Assembly: GCF_023277745.1 (NCBI RefSeq)
Contig: NZ_CP086322.1
Span: forward strand, 434,001-498,000
Length of the DNA: 64,000 nt
Direction: 5' to 3'
Source: Streptomyces halobius
GTDB lineage: Bacteria; Actinomycetota; Actinomycetes; Streptomycetales; Streptomycetaceae
Shown here: positions 1 through 7,065 of the stretch, piece by piece
Position numbering within the stretch: position 1 is the stretch's first letter
How the letters are laid out: every line of letters begins with the position of its first letter
Notes under the pieces: generated by a model
Databases searched by the model: none
The model's input: the letters and a program-made list of their open reading frames with translations, nothing else
Told to the model about the DNA's origin: nothing
Program-made: the position numbers and the translations under genes

Positions 1-141
1 CGCCTCCCCGAGAGCGATGGCCTGGCGAGGGTCGCCGAGGCGGTGGGCCCGCGCGCCGAACCGGACGGCACCCGGGGCTGCTCGTCGGCGGCCCCGCCCA
101 TCACAGCAGCTGCGTTGTCGCCCGTGCGATCCGCCCGCCTG

Positions 142-582
142 TCACCGTCGTGCACGGCGTGCGCGAGCGCGGGTGCGCGACTGCGCCTCGCCGGGAGAGG
201 GCACGAACCGGAGCTCCAGGCTGGGCGGAGGCGGGGCGATGCCCGGTCCGCCGGCCGTCACCCAGGTGAGGACGGCGTCGGTGCTGTCGTCCTCCAGCAC
301 CCAGGCGATCCAGACCGCCCGGCCACCGCGTCGACGGCCTTCGCCGGAGGGCTGGACGACGATGATGTTGGCCTGACTGCACGGGCCGAGGCATTCGCTC
401 GTCCGGACCGCCAGCCGTCCGCCCGATTCCGCTGCGGCGGCGCGGAGCCGGGCGAGCTGCCACGCGTGGTCGGTGCCGGGATGCTTGCGCGGGCTGCCGC
501 AGCAGCAGCCGCGGCACACCACCAGCGTGCAGGGACGGCCGCGGGCCGCGCCGATCCTCGTCCGGCTGCCCGGGCCCGTCAC
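142..582 (-). CDS. 2Fe-2S thioredoxin-like ferredoxin domain protein
   Basis: The 146-residue product has a cysteine cluster CRGCCCGS (residues 23-30) followed about 35 residues later by ECLGPC (63-68), the spacing of thioredoxin-fold [2Fe-2S] ferredoxins such as the NuoE-like/Shethna group. It is therefore probably a small soluble electron carrier or cluster-binding protein; its partner is not visible here. The C-terminal 40 residues are Arg/Pro-rich and look unstructured. The start is GTG and overlaps the stop of the small upstream gene by four bases (GTGA), so the two are probably translationally coupled. The fold call rests on the cysteine pattern. Bases 1-141 beyond its stop hold nothing I can assign. 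Confidence 0.75.
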   Translation of the reverse strand: MTGPGSRTRIGAARGRPCTLVVCRGCCCGSPRKHPGTDHAWQLARLRAAAAESGGRLAVRTSECLGPCSQANIIVVQPSGEGRRRGGRAVWIAWVLEDDSTDAVLTWVTAGGPGIAPPPPSLELRFVPSPGEAQSRTRARARRARR

Positions 583-719
583 GGGCGGTCCACGTCGCCA
601 TACGCCAACTGCCCGACGAAACCGGCCGCATCGTCATCGAGGGCGAACAACTTCCTTACAGACTCCCGCACTTCGGCCATGCGCGGATTCTGCCCAGGAG
701 GCCACGGACCTACCGTCAT
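579..719 (-). CDS. small protein coupled to the ferredoxin gene
   Basis: A 46-residue product beginning MTVGPWPPGQNPRMAEVRE. The ATG at 719 is preceded by GGAGGAAC at a suitable distance, so it is preferred over an in-frame start at 782. The gene ends in a GTGA overlap with the ferredoxin-like gene, which supports it being real and cotranscribed. No cysteines, membrane segment or known domain are visible. Its function is unknown; context suggests a partner of the ferredoxin-like protein. Confidence 0.5.
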   Translation of the reverse strand: MTVGPWPPGQNPRMAEVRESVRKLFALDDDAAGFVGQLAYGDVDRP

Positions 720-799
720 CACATGTTCCTCCAGTGGGCGCATTGGGCGGATTAGGCACAGCGGGCGCAGAGCGCGACCCACATCATGCCGGATCGGTT

Positions 800-1609
800 C
801 TAGTTGGCCCGCACACGCCCACAGGCCACCCGACCACCACCCCGGCCGGAGAGCGCTTCACGCTCGCCCCCCTCCCCGCTCACGGCCATGACCTCCCGCT
901 CGGTCTCTGCGGGCGTCGCGTCCAGATGCCAGTGCAGGTCGCGGATTCCGGGCTCCAGGGACAGCCGGGCGATGGACTGCTCCAGTGCGCGGGCCGGGTC
1001 ATCCGTGACCGCGACGACGGTCTGCAGTCCGGTCGTGCCCTCGTCCTCCCGCCGCACCCGCAGCCCGGTGGGAGTGAGCCCGCCGGCCGCCAGGGACTGC
1101 AGCAGCAGCGCGCGGATATGGGTCTCGTCGCCCCGGTCGCACAGCACGTGGACGGTGGCATGGGCCCCTTCGGTGTCCGGATCGTGCTGGGGTACGCGGT
1201 CGATCATCCGCCCGGCGGGACGCAGGACGAGGTGGATCATGAGAACCGCGCCGGTGCCGAACAGGGCCAGAATCAGGCGCCCGGAGGCCGACAGCACCCC
1301 GACGGCGGCCGAGCACCACAGCGTGGCCGCGGTGTTCAGGCCGCGGATGGAGGCGCCGTCACGCAGGATGACACCGCCACCGAGGAAGCCGATGCCGGAG
1401 ACGACGTACGAGGCGACGCGGGTGGGGCTGCCGGGGTCGCCGACGACATCGCTGTAGAGGACGAAGAGGGTGGCGCCGGCGGCGACCAGAGCGTTGGTAC
1501 GCAGCCCCGCCATACGGGCGCGCCACTGCCGCTCGATGCCGATCAGGGCGCCGCAGGCGACACCGACGCCGAGCCGGAGGGCGAAGTCGAACGTGCTCAG
1601 AGCGGCCAT
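800..1609 (-). CDS. MgtC/SapB family membrane protein
   Basis: The 269-residue product has the MgtC arrangement: an N-terminal domain of about four membrane helices with the conserved GALIGIERQWRARMAGLRTN segment (residues 20-39) and GIGFLGGGVILRDG (72-85), then a cytoplasmic C-terminal domain of ACT-like type. MgtC proteins support growth at low Mg2+ and modulate the F-type ATPase in pathogens; the role in soil actinomycetes is less clear. An AGAGGAGG ribosome site lies six bases before the ATG. The gene is divergent from the ABC transporter, and the shared intergenic region carries two copies of a dyad that also overlaps the start of the ArsR gene at 6132. The last 35 residues are Gly/Arg-rich and poorly conserved in appearance. 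Confidence 0.88.
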   Translation of the reverse strand: MAALSTFDFALRLGVGVACGALIGIERQWRARMAGLRTNALVAAGATLFVLYSDVVGDPGSPTRVASYVVSGIGFLGGGVILRDGASIRGLNTAATLWCSAAVGVLSASGRLILALFGTGAVLMIHLVLRPAGRMIDRVPQHDPDTEGAHATVHVLCDRGDETHIRALLLQSLAAGGLTPTGLRVRREDEGTTGLQTVVAVTDDPARALEQSIARLSLEPGIRDLHWHLDATPAETEREVMAVSGEGGEREALSGRGGGRVACGRVRAN

Positions 1610-1827
1610 GAGGGCCTCCTCTCACCCTGCGCGGACAGGGCGACGGGGCACGCGGCGCGTGACGTGGGTCGACGGCTACCGCGTACCGGAAGGGTGCGTG
1701 GACAGAGGGATGCGGGGCCGGCCACGGCCCGGCCGACTATGACTGCGATCCATGTCTCTCACCCCCTCCGGCTCCCATGAGGACTCCAGGCCCTCAGGTC
1801 TTCAGGCCCGCCACGAGGATAGGCACA

Positions 1828-1849
1828 TACTTGCACGACTACGCAAGTA
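1828..1849. promoter_or_regulatory. ArsR-type operator candidate A (TACTTGC-N8-GCAAGTA)
   Basis: A perfect 7-bp inverted repeat, TACTTGC and GCAAGTA, separated by 8 bp. The same core and spacing recur at 1897-1912 and over the arsR start at 6121-6136, which points to one regulator acting at all three sites. Confidence 0.6.
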
Positions 1850-1893
1850 ACCGGGTCGGGTGGCGCGCATCCTTGACACGGCACAGACGCAGT

Positions 1894-1915
1894 TATTTGC
1901 GTAACCGCGCAACAA
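1894..1915. promoter_or_regulatory. ArsR-type operator candidate B (TTGC-N8-GCAA)
   Basis: The core TTGC (1897-1900), eight bases, GCAA (1909-1912), flanked by TAT on the left and CAA on the right. The dyad centre is 66 bp from that of candidate A, within the mgtC/ABC divergent promoter region. Confidence 0.5.
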
Positions 1916-1978
1916 GCGGCAGACTCGCCTGCATCGCTGAGCGCATTCACCCTGATGCGTTGAATGCGCTCTTCTGAT

Positions 1979-2014
1979 GCGATGCATGCGCTCTGCGCGG
2001 AACGCATGCATCGC
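1979..2014. repeat. perfect 12-bp hairpin inside a CGCAT/ATGCG word array
   Basis: The arms GCGATGCATGCG (1979-1990) and CGCATGCATCGC (2003-2014) are exact inverted complements around a 12-base loop. The flanks carry further copies of the words: TGATGCGTT (1953-1961) pairs with AACGCATCA (2035-2043), and GAACGCAT occurs three times between 2000 and 2041. There is no U-run, so a terminator is less likely than a protein-binding or structured-RNA element. Confidence 0.55.
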
Positions 2015-2049
2015 CGAACGCATCTGCATGGGTGAACGCATCACGAAAC

Positions 2050-2103
2050 GACGGAAGGGAGGCAGCCGTGAGTGAAGACCCTCCCAGTCCCGTCCGCTGC
2101 CTC
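2050..2103 (+). promoter_or_regulatory. possible leader with mutually exclusive stems
   Basis: In the leader of the ABC permease, GACGG (2050-2054) and GGGAGG (2057-2062) can pair with CCGTC (2090-2094) and CCTCCC (2080-2085). Alternatively GAGGCAGC (2059-2066) pairs with GCTGCCTC (2096-2103). The two folds share bases and cannot coexist, the layout expected of an attenuator or riboswitch. No known riboswitch consensus was recognised. Confidence 0.3.
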
Positions 2104-2220
2104 GTCGGCGGTCTCTGACTTCCGCACGTCTCATCTCTCCATGCCGGGCCGGTGCCGTCCGGGCGAGCCCTCGCGCGCCCGGTGCCCCACCGTGCCCGCA
2201 TGTGGTCGGAGGTTCTTGTG

Positions 2221-4014
2221 ATGTCATTCCGGAAGAGCGGTCCCGCGGTTGGGGCCTCCCCTGCTCGCGAGCAGTCGAGCGCTTGGGGAAGGGCCTCGCT
2301 CCCCGCTCGGTTCGCCGGCCGGCTGTCCCGTCTGACCTGGGTGGATGTGGTGGTCGCGGCGGCCGTGCTGGTGCTGCTCTACCTCGTGCTGCGGGTCGGG
2401 CAGGGGACCACGGTCCGCTTCTCCACCGATCAGTCGGTGCGGGTGGACACCGATCCCGCCCAGCTGCCGTACGACGCGGCGCGCTCGTTGCTGCGGATGT
2501 TCGTCGCGCTGGCCGTGTCCACTGCATTCACCTTCATCTATGCCTATGCCGCAGCCAAGAGCCGCCGCCTGGAGCGGATCCTGATCCCGGCGCTGGACAT
2601 CCTGCAGTCCGTCCCGGTGCTCGGCTTTCTGACCGTCGCCGTCAGCGGGTTCATCGCCCTGTTCCCCGGCTCGATGCTGGGCCTCGAATGCGCGTCGATC
2701 TTCGCGATCTTCACCTCGCAGGCGTGGAACATGACCTTCGGGTTCTACTACTCCCTCACCTCCCTCCCGCGTGAACTCGACGAACTGTCACGGTCGTTCC
2801 GGTTCACCAGGTGGATGCGGTTCTGGAGGGTCGAGGTGCCGTCCGGGATGATCGGCCTGGTCTGGAACGGCATGATGAGCTTCGGCGGCGGCTGGTTCTT
2901 CCTCGTCGCGTCCGAGGCGATCAGCGTCAACAACCGGGACTTCGCACTGCCCGGCGTCGGCTCGTACGCCGGAGCCGCCATCGCCGACGGCGACCTCGGC
3001 AAGGTCGGCTGGGCCATCCTCACCATGGCCGTGATGGTCATCGGCGTGAACTTCCTGTTCTGGCGGCCGCTGACCGCTTGGGCGGAGAGGTTCAAGAACG
3101 AGCAGGCCGAGGCCAGCGAGGTCCAGCGCTCGGTCGTACTGAACTTCCTGCGCCGCTCCAACTGGCCGCGGCTCCTGGGCGTGGTGCTGCGACCCGTGGG
3201 CCGTGGGCTGAGCCGAGCGACTCGGGTTTTCGGCACCGATGACCGGCCGCTGACCGTCGACCCGGTGCGGCAGCGCACCGGCGACCTGGTCTTCGGGGGC
3301 ATCGCGGGCGTGCTGGTCCTGTGGGGCCTGACCGACCTCGGCCGTTACCTCCACGACCGCACCGGCCTCGGCGTGCTCGGCGAACCGCTGCTGGTGGGCC
3401 TGGTCACCCTCGCCCGCGTCGTCATCCTCGTCGCCGTCGCGACAGTGATCTGGGTGCCGATCGGCGTAAAGATCGGCTTCTCTCCGAAGCTCACCCGGAT
3501 CGCCCAGCCGGTCGTCCAGGTGCTGGCCAGCTTTCCCGCCAACTTCCTCTTTCCGCTGGCCGTTTGGTTCTTCCTCAGGACCGGCGTGTCCCTCGACGTC
3601 GGCGGCATTCTGCTGATGGCGCTGGGTGCCCAGTGGTACATCCTCTTCAACACCATCGCCGGCGCCATGTCCATCCCCACCGATCTCCGTGAGGCCATGG
3701 ACGACCTGGGTGTACGCGGCTGGCAGCGCTGGAAGCGGCTGATCCTGCCCGGGATCTTCCCCTCCTACGTCACCGGCGGCATCACCGCCTCCGGCGGCGC
3801 CTGGAACGCCTCCATCGTCGCCGAGGTCGTCGTCTTCGGCGGCACCACACTCACCGCCACCGGACTCGGCGCGTATATCGCGCGGGCCACCGCCGACGGC
3901 GACTTCCCGCACCTGATCGCGGGCGTGGCGGTGATGAGCCTGTACGTCGTCGGCCTCAACCGCCTTGTCTGGCGGCGCCTTTACCGGCTCGCCGAAACCC
4001 GATTCGCCCTCTGA
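2221..4014 (+). CDS. fused two-domain ABC transporter permease (NitT/TauT-like)
   Basis: The 597-residue membrane protein contains two consecutive binding-protein-dependent permease domains. Each half has several hydrophobic helices and an EAA-type loop for ATPase contact: ELSRSFRFTRWMRFWRVEVP near residue 189 and AMDDLGVRGWQRWKRLILPG near 492. It resembles permeases of the nitrate/sulfonate/bicarbonate class, but duplicated in one chain. The ATG at 2221 has GGAGG eight bases upstream and is preferred to in-frame starts further upstream. The ATPase follows after 125 bp. No substrate-binding protein lies nearby, which is unusual for this class. The substrate is unknown; the divergent mgtC gene and the shared ArsR-type dyads suggest a metal or a metal-dependent response (inference). 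Confidence 0.85.
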   Translation: MSFRKSGPAVGASPAREQSSAWGRASLPARFAGRLSRLTWVDVVVAAAVLVLLYLVLRVGQGTTVRFSTDQSVRVDTDPAQLPYDAARSLLRMFVALAVSTAFTFIYAYAAAKSRRLERILIPALDILQSVPVLGFLTVAVSGFIALFPGSMLGLECASIFAIFTSQAWNMTFGFYYSLTSLPRELDELSRSFRFTRWMRFWRVEVPSGMIGLVWNGMMSFGGGWFFLVASEAISVNNRDFALPGVGSYAGAAIADGDLGKVGWAILTMAVMVIGVNFLFWRPLTAWAERFKNEQAEASEVQRSVVLNFLRRSNWPRLLGVVLRPVGRGLSRATRVFGTDDRPLTVDPVRQRTGDLVFGGIAGVLVLWGLTDLGRYLHDRTGLGVLGEPLLVGLVTLARVVILVAVATVIWVPIGVKIGFSPKLTRIAQPVVQVLASFPANFLFPLAVWFFLRTGVSLDVGGILLMALGAQWYILFNTIAGAMSIPTDLREAMDDLGVRGWQRWKRLILPGIFPSYVTGGITASGGAWNASIVAEVVVFGGTTLTATGLGAYIARATADGDFPHLIAGVAVMSLYVVGLNRLVWRRLYRLAETRFAL

Positions 4015-4139
4015 TTCCTCCCTCTTCTTTCGATATCCCCCTGACTTCCTCTCCCCCGGCTTCCTTCCTCCGACCTTTCCGTCCGGTGCGGCCCAGAGCC
4101 GTTCCCCGTACCCCTCATCCGTGACGCGATGGAGCCCCC

Positions 4140-5591
4140 ATGATCCTCAGCACCCTCCGCAACCTGCGCACCGCCCTCACCCCCACCGCCGTCATGACGC
4201 CCACCACTGCCACCACGGCCACAACGGCCACGGCCACGGCCAGGGTGCCGCGCGCCGCCGACGGCGACGTCCTGCTCGAAACCGCCGGTCTGACCAAGAG
4301 CTACGCGGGCGCCGACGGCGAACTGCCCGTCCTCTCCGGTATCGACCTGCAGGTGCGCGCCGGCGAAGTCGTCGCGCTGCTCGGCAAGTCGGGCTCCGGC
4401 AAGTCCACCTTGCTGCGCTGCCTGGCGGGCCTCGTCCCGGCCAGCTCCGGCACCGTCACGTACCGGGGCGAGCCGCTGACCGGCGCAAACCCCGGCACCG
4501 CGATGGTCTTCCAGACCTTCGCGCTGCTGCCCTGGCTCACCGTCCAGCAAAACGTCGAACTCGGCCTGGAGGCCCGGGGCGTACCGGCCGACCGGCGCGC
4601 GGACGCCGCCGTGCAGGCCATCGACCTGATCGGCCTGGACGGCTTCGAGTCCGCGTACCCCAAGGAGCTCTCCGGCGGGATGCGTCAGCGCGTCGGCTTC
4701 GCCCGCGCGCTGGTGGTCGAACCGGATGTCCTGATGATGGACGAGCCCTTCTCCGCGCTCGACGTACTGACCGCCGAGAATCTGCGCGGCGAGCTCATGG
4801 AGCTGTGGGAGTCCGGCCAGTTCCCCACCCGCGCGATCGTGCTGGTCACCCACAACATAGAAGAGGCGGTGCTGATGGCCGACCGGATCGTGGTGCTCGG
4901 CTCGCGCCCGTACGGCACGATCCGCGAGACCTTCGAGGTCGGTCTCGATCGGCCGCGCGACCGCAACTCACCCGCCTTCGCGGACCTCATCGACCGCGTG
5001 TACCGGGTGATGACCGGCCGGCCCAAGGAGCTCCCCCACCCTTCCCTCCCGGGCCGTACCGAGGCAGTCGAACCCGACAAGCGCACCCCCGCCAACACCC
5101 CCCTGCCGCGCGCCGGCGTCGACGGGCTCTCCGGCCTCGCCGAGATGGTGGCCCACCGCGACGGCCGCTGCGATCTGGCCGACCTCGCCGACGACCTCGG
5201 CCTGGCGATCGACGACGTCCTTCCCTTGGTCGACGCCCTGGAACTGCTCGGCTTCGCCAGGGTCGGCGACAACGAGCTGCAGCTCACCGAGCGCGGCACC
5301 GCCTACGCGGGCGCCGATGTCCAGCGGTCCAAGACGATCTTCGCCGAGGCGGCCATGGAGGCACCCCTGGTCCGGCTGATCACCACCAGTCTGCGGCAGA
5401 ACCCCGACGGCACCCTGCGCGCCGGCTTCTTCCGCGACCTGCTCGCCCACCACTTCACCAGCGAACAGGTCACCCGGCAGCTGGAAACCGCCACCGACTG
5501 GGGCCGCTACGCCGAGCTCTACGCATACGACGCCGGCCCGCAGGAGTACCAGCTCGACCACGACCAGGCCACCGGCGCGGCAGACGTATGA
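4140..5591 (+). CDS. ABC transporter ATP-binding protein with AAA-associated C-terminal domain
   Basis: The 483-residue protein starts with a low-complexity Thr/Ala stretch (about residues 14-35). A full ABC ATPase domain follows: Walker A GKSGSGKST (near 82), the Q-loop, signature LSGGMRQR (near 178), Walker B VLMMDEP (near 197) and the switch His in VTHN (near 236). Residues from about 320 to 450 form an extra domain with a winged-helix look (GRCDLADLADDLGLAIDDVL), matching the AAA-associated C-terminal domain family found on some nitrate/sulfonate-type ATPases. It should energise the fused permease just upstream. The extra domain may sense a signal or control transport; that is inference. 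Confidence 0.88.
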   Translation: MILSTLRNLRTALTPTAVMTPTTATTATTATATARVPRAADGDVLLETAGLTKSYAGADGELPVLSGIDLQVRAGEVVALLGKSGSGKSTLLRCLAGLVPASSGTVTYRGEPLTGANPGTAMVFQTFALLPWLTVQQNVELGLEARGVPADRRADAAVQAIDLIGLDGFESAYPKELSGGMRQRVGFARALVVEPDVLMMDEPFSALDVLTAENLRGELMELWESGQFPTRAIVLVTHNIEEAVLMADRIVVLGSRPYGTIRETFEVGLDRPRDRNSPAFADLIDRVYRVMTGRPKELPHPSLPGRTEAVEPDKRTPANTPLPRAGVDGLSGLAEMVAHRDGRCDLADLADDLGLAIDDVLPLVDALELLGFARVGDNELQLTERGTAYAGADVQRSKTIFAEAAMEAPLVRLITTSLRQNPDGTLRAGFFRDLLAHHFTSEQVTRQLETATDWGRYAELYAYDAGPQEYQLDHDQATGAADV

Positions 5592-5662
5592 GGTCAGGTG
5601 AGAACCGTTCGCGACCGCCCTGCGGACTGTTCGGCGGATCAGGGGCTGAGGCCGTGGCCATG

Positions 5663-5714
5663 GCCTGTCCGATGGGTCACCGTCGCGGGCCCGGCCGTGC
5701 CCCATCGGACAGGC
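5663..5714. terminator. bidirectional terminator between ABC operon and arsR
   Basis: The arms GCCTGTCCGATGGG (5663-5676) and CCCATCGGACAGGC (5701-5714) pair perfectly over 14 bp, and CAC/GTG can extend the stem after one mismatch. It lies exactly between two convergent stop codons. There is no U-tract, as is common in streptomycetes. Confidence 0.75.
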
Positions 5715-5715
5715 G

Positions 5716-6132
5716 CTAGTGCTCAACGACCGGCCGACGGGCGCGCACCGTCCGTGGCGCGCGCACCCTTTCCTCCTTCGCGACGGCCACAGGCTCGGCC
5801 GGTGCCTCGCTTTCCCCGGCGTCCTGCTGCGCGGGGGTGTTCGCCACCAGCGACGCTTCTTCCAGGAGACCCCGCACGCGCGCGCCCGCCCGGTAGTAGA
5901 TGCGCGTTCCCTCCCGCCGGGACTCCACCAGTCCGGCCGCCCTTAGCTTCGCCAGATGCTGGGAGGTCGCGGCAACATGTGCGTCCAGCAGCTCGGCAAG
6001 CGCGCTCACCGGCAGCTCCTGCGTGCTCAGCGCCCACAGCAGGCGATAGCGCGACGGATCGGCCACCGCTTTGAGCACGGCGACCGCGCGATCGGCAGCG
6101 GCTGCATCCCACGACATAACTTGCGTCCCCAT
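5716..6132 (-). CDS. ArsR-family winged-helix regulator without cysteines
   Basis: The 138-residue protein has an ArsR/SmtB winged helix at residues 15-90 (ALAELLDAHVAATSQHLAKL is the recognition region, followed by a wing GTRIYYR) and a charged, probably disordered tail of about 45 residues. It lacks the alpha-3 cysteine motif and any alpha-5 His/Asp metal site, so the signal is not evident. A TAGGAT -10 element lies six bases before the ATG, suggesting a leaderless transcript. The dyad TTGC-N8-GCAA overlaps the start codon, implying autoregulation, and the same dyad occurs twice in front of mgtC and the ABC operon. Confidence 0.85.
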   Translation of the reverse strand: MGTQVMSWDAAAADRAVAVLKAVADPSRYRLLWALSTQELPVSALAELLDAHVAATSQHLAKLRAAGLVESRREGTRIYYRAGARVRGLLEEASLVANTPAQQDAGESEAPAEPVAVAKEERVRAPRTVRARRPVVEH

Positions 6133-6139
6133 GCAAATA
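6118..6139. promoter_or_regulatory. ArsR operator candidate C over the arsR start
   Basis: AACTTGC (6118-6124), eight bases including the start codon, then GCAAATA (6133-6139). The core and spacing equal sites A and B near 1.83-1.92 kb. Its position over a likely leaderless promoter fits autorepression. Confidence 0.6.
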
Positions 6140-6206
6140 TCCTACCGGGAACGGCGCCGCCCCGGTCCCGGTCCCGGCCCACGACAGGTCAGGGTCCGTC
6201 CCTTGA

Positions 6207-6857
6207 TCACGATCCATCCCCCGGGCGCCCGAACGGTACCGGTCGCGGCGCACGGCCGGCGCCGGTCCCGTCAACGGGGCCGGGCGCCGACGGGATCGCG
6301 GTCGTGAGGCGGATCGCGTAGACCGTCGCCCGGGCGTCGGCGCGGCCCACCGCATGCGGGAACCCGAGGGCCGCCACCGCCCGCTGTACGGCGGCATCAC
6401 CGTCGGCGGCGTACACCGACAGCGCCTCGCAGCCCGCCTCCACGGTCGTCCGGCACAGCGTGCGCAGCAGGACGGTCACCAGGCCACGGTCCTTCCAGGC
6501 GTCGGCGGCCAGCAGCACGGCGTCACTTCGCGGACCGTCCGCGACCAGCGCGCCCCAGCCGACCGGCCGCTTGGCGGCGGCCTCGGCGAGCAGGCTGTGC
6601 CCCGCCCGGGGGCCCAGCAGGCGGGACAGCTCGTCGCGGGCCGGGAAGCCGGTCAGCGCTGGTCGGGGGATGGGCACACACAGGGCGTGCAGGGCGGTGA
6701 CCGCGGGCAGATCGCGTGCCGTCGCGGGGCGCAGGGTGACGGCCTCGCCGCCCGGAAGGGTGACGCGACGGCGGCGGGGGCGTGGTGGCACGGGCCAGCG
6801 CCTGCGCAGGGCCTGCCAGGCCGCAGCAGTGGTACGTCTGCGTTGACTCTCCGGCAC
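6207..6857 (-). CDS. GNAT-like N-acetyltransferase
   Basis: The product is about 216 residues from a GTG at 6857. After a basic N-terminus (RRRWPVPPRPRRRR) it reads LRPATARDLPAVTALHALC, a typical first strand and helix of GNAT acetyltransferases, and later DAWKDRGLVTVLLRTLCRTT resembles the acetyl-CoA-binding motif A region, although the classical R/Q-x-x-G-x-G/A is weak. The substrate is unknown. The GTG has no ribosome site but a TACTGT element ends seven bases upstream, so a leaderless start is likely; in-frame starts further upstream would overlap the divergent gene's leader. Start and family are moderately certain. Confidence 0.6.
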   Translation of the reverse strand: MPESQRRRTTAAAWQALRRRWPVPPRPRRRRVTLPGGEAVTLRPATARDLPAVTALHALCVPIPRPALTGFPARDELSRLLGPRAGHSLLAEAAAKRPVGWGALVADGPRSDAVLLAADAWKDRGLVTVLLRTLCRTTVEAGCEALSVYAADGDAAVQRAVAALGFPHAVGRADARATVYAIRLTTAIPSAPGPVDGTGAGRAPRPVPFGRPGDGS

Positions 6858-6986
6858 ATCACGAACAGTACACGAACCGCTACTTTCTGTAGAGGGGAGG
6901 GTGAGTGGGTGACCAGTGGGTGACCAGTCCACTCGCCCGGACGCTGCGCCAGATGGCCGTACGCCGGTGGAGGCCGGATCCATCGC

Positions 6987-7026
6987 GCCGCACTGTTGCG
7001 GGAGTAGCCGCACTGCTACGGGAGTG
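6987..7026. repeat. two tandem copies of a 20-bp unit
   Basis: The unit GCCGCACTGTTGCGGGAGTA (6987-7006) is followed directly by a copy with three changes (7007-7026). It lies in the leader of the membrane glycosyltransferase gene. A shorter direct repeat, TGGGTGACCAG twice, lies nearby at about 6906-6928. Confidence 0.5.
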
Positions 7027-7065
7027 ACGGCCGCGACCGCAGAGTGCCGACGGCGAGGAGCGAAC

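Larger units (their letters stand above)
1610..2220. other. divergent control region between mgtC and ABC permease
   Basis: No gene is visible in these 611 bases. The region holds two TTGC-N8-GCAA dyads, a dense series of ATGCG/CGCAT words with a 12-bp hairpin, and a possible leader with competing stems just upstream of the permease. A TTGACA hexamer lies at 1873-1878 between the two dyads but has no good -10 at 17 bp. I compared the mgtC leader with the M-box consensus and saw no match. Confidence 0.6.

Noticed and set aside
1610-1800. M-box (Mg2+ riboswitch) upstream of mgtC
   Set aside because: The leader has no recognisable conserved M-box core; the short GGTGAGAG match is not enough.
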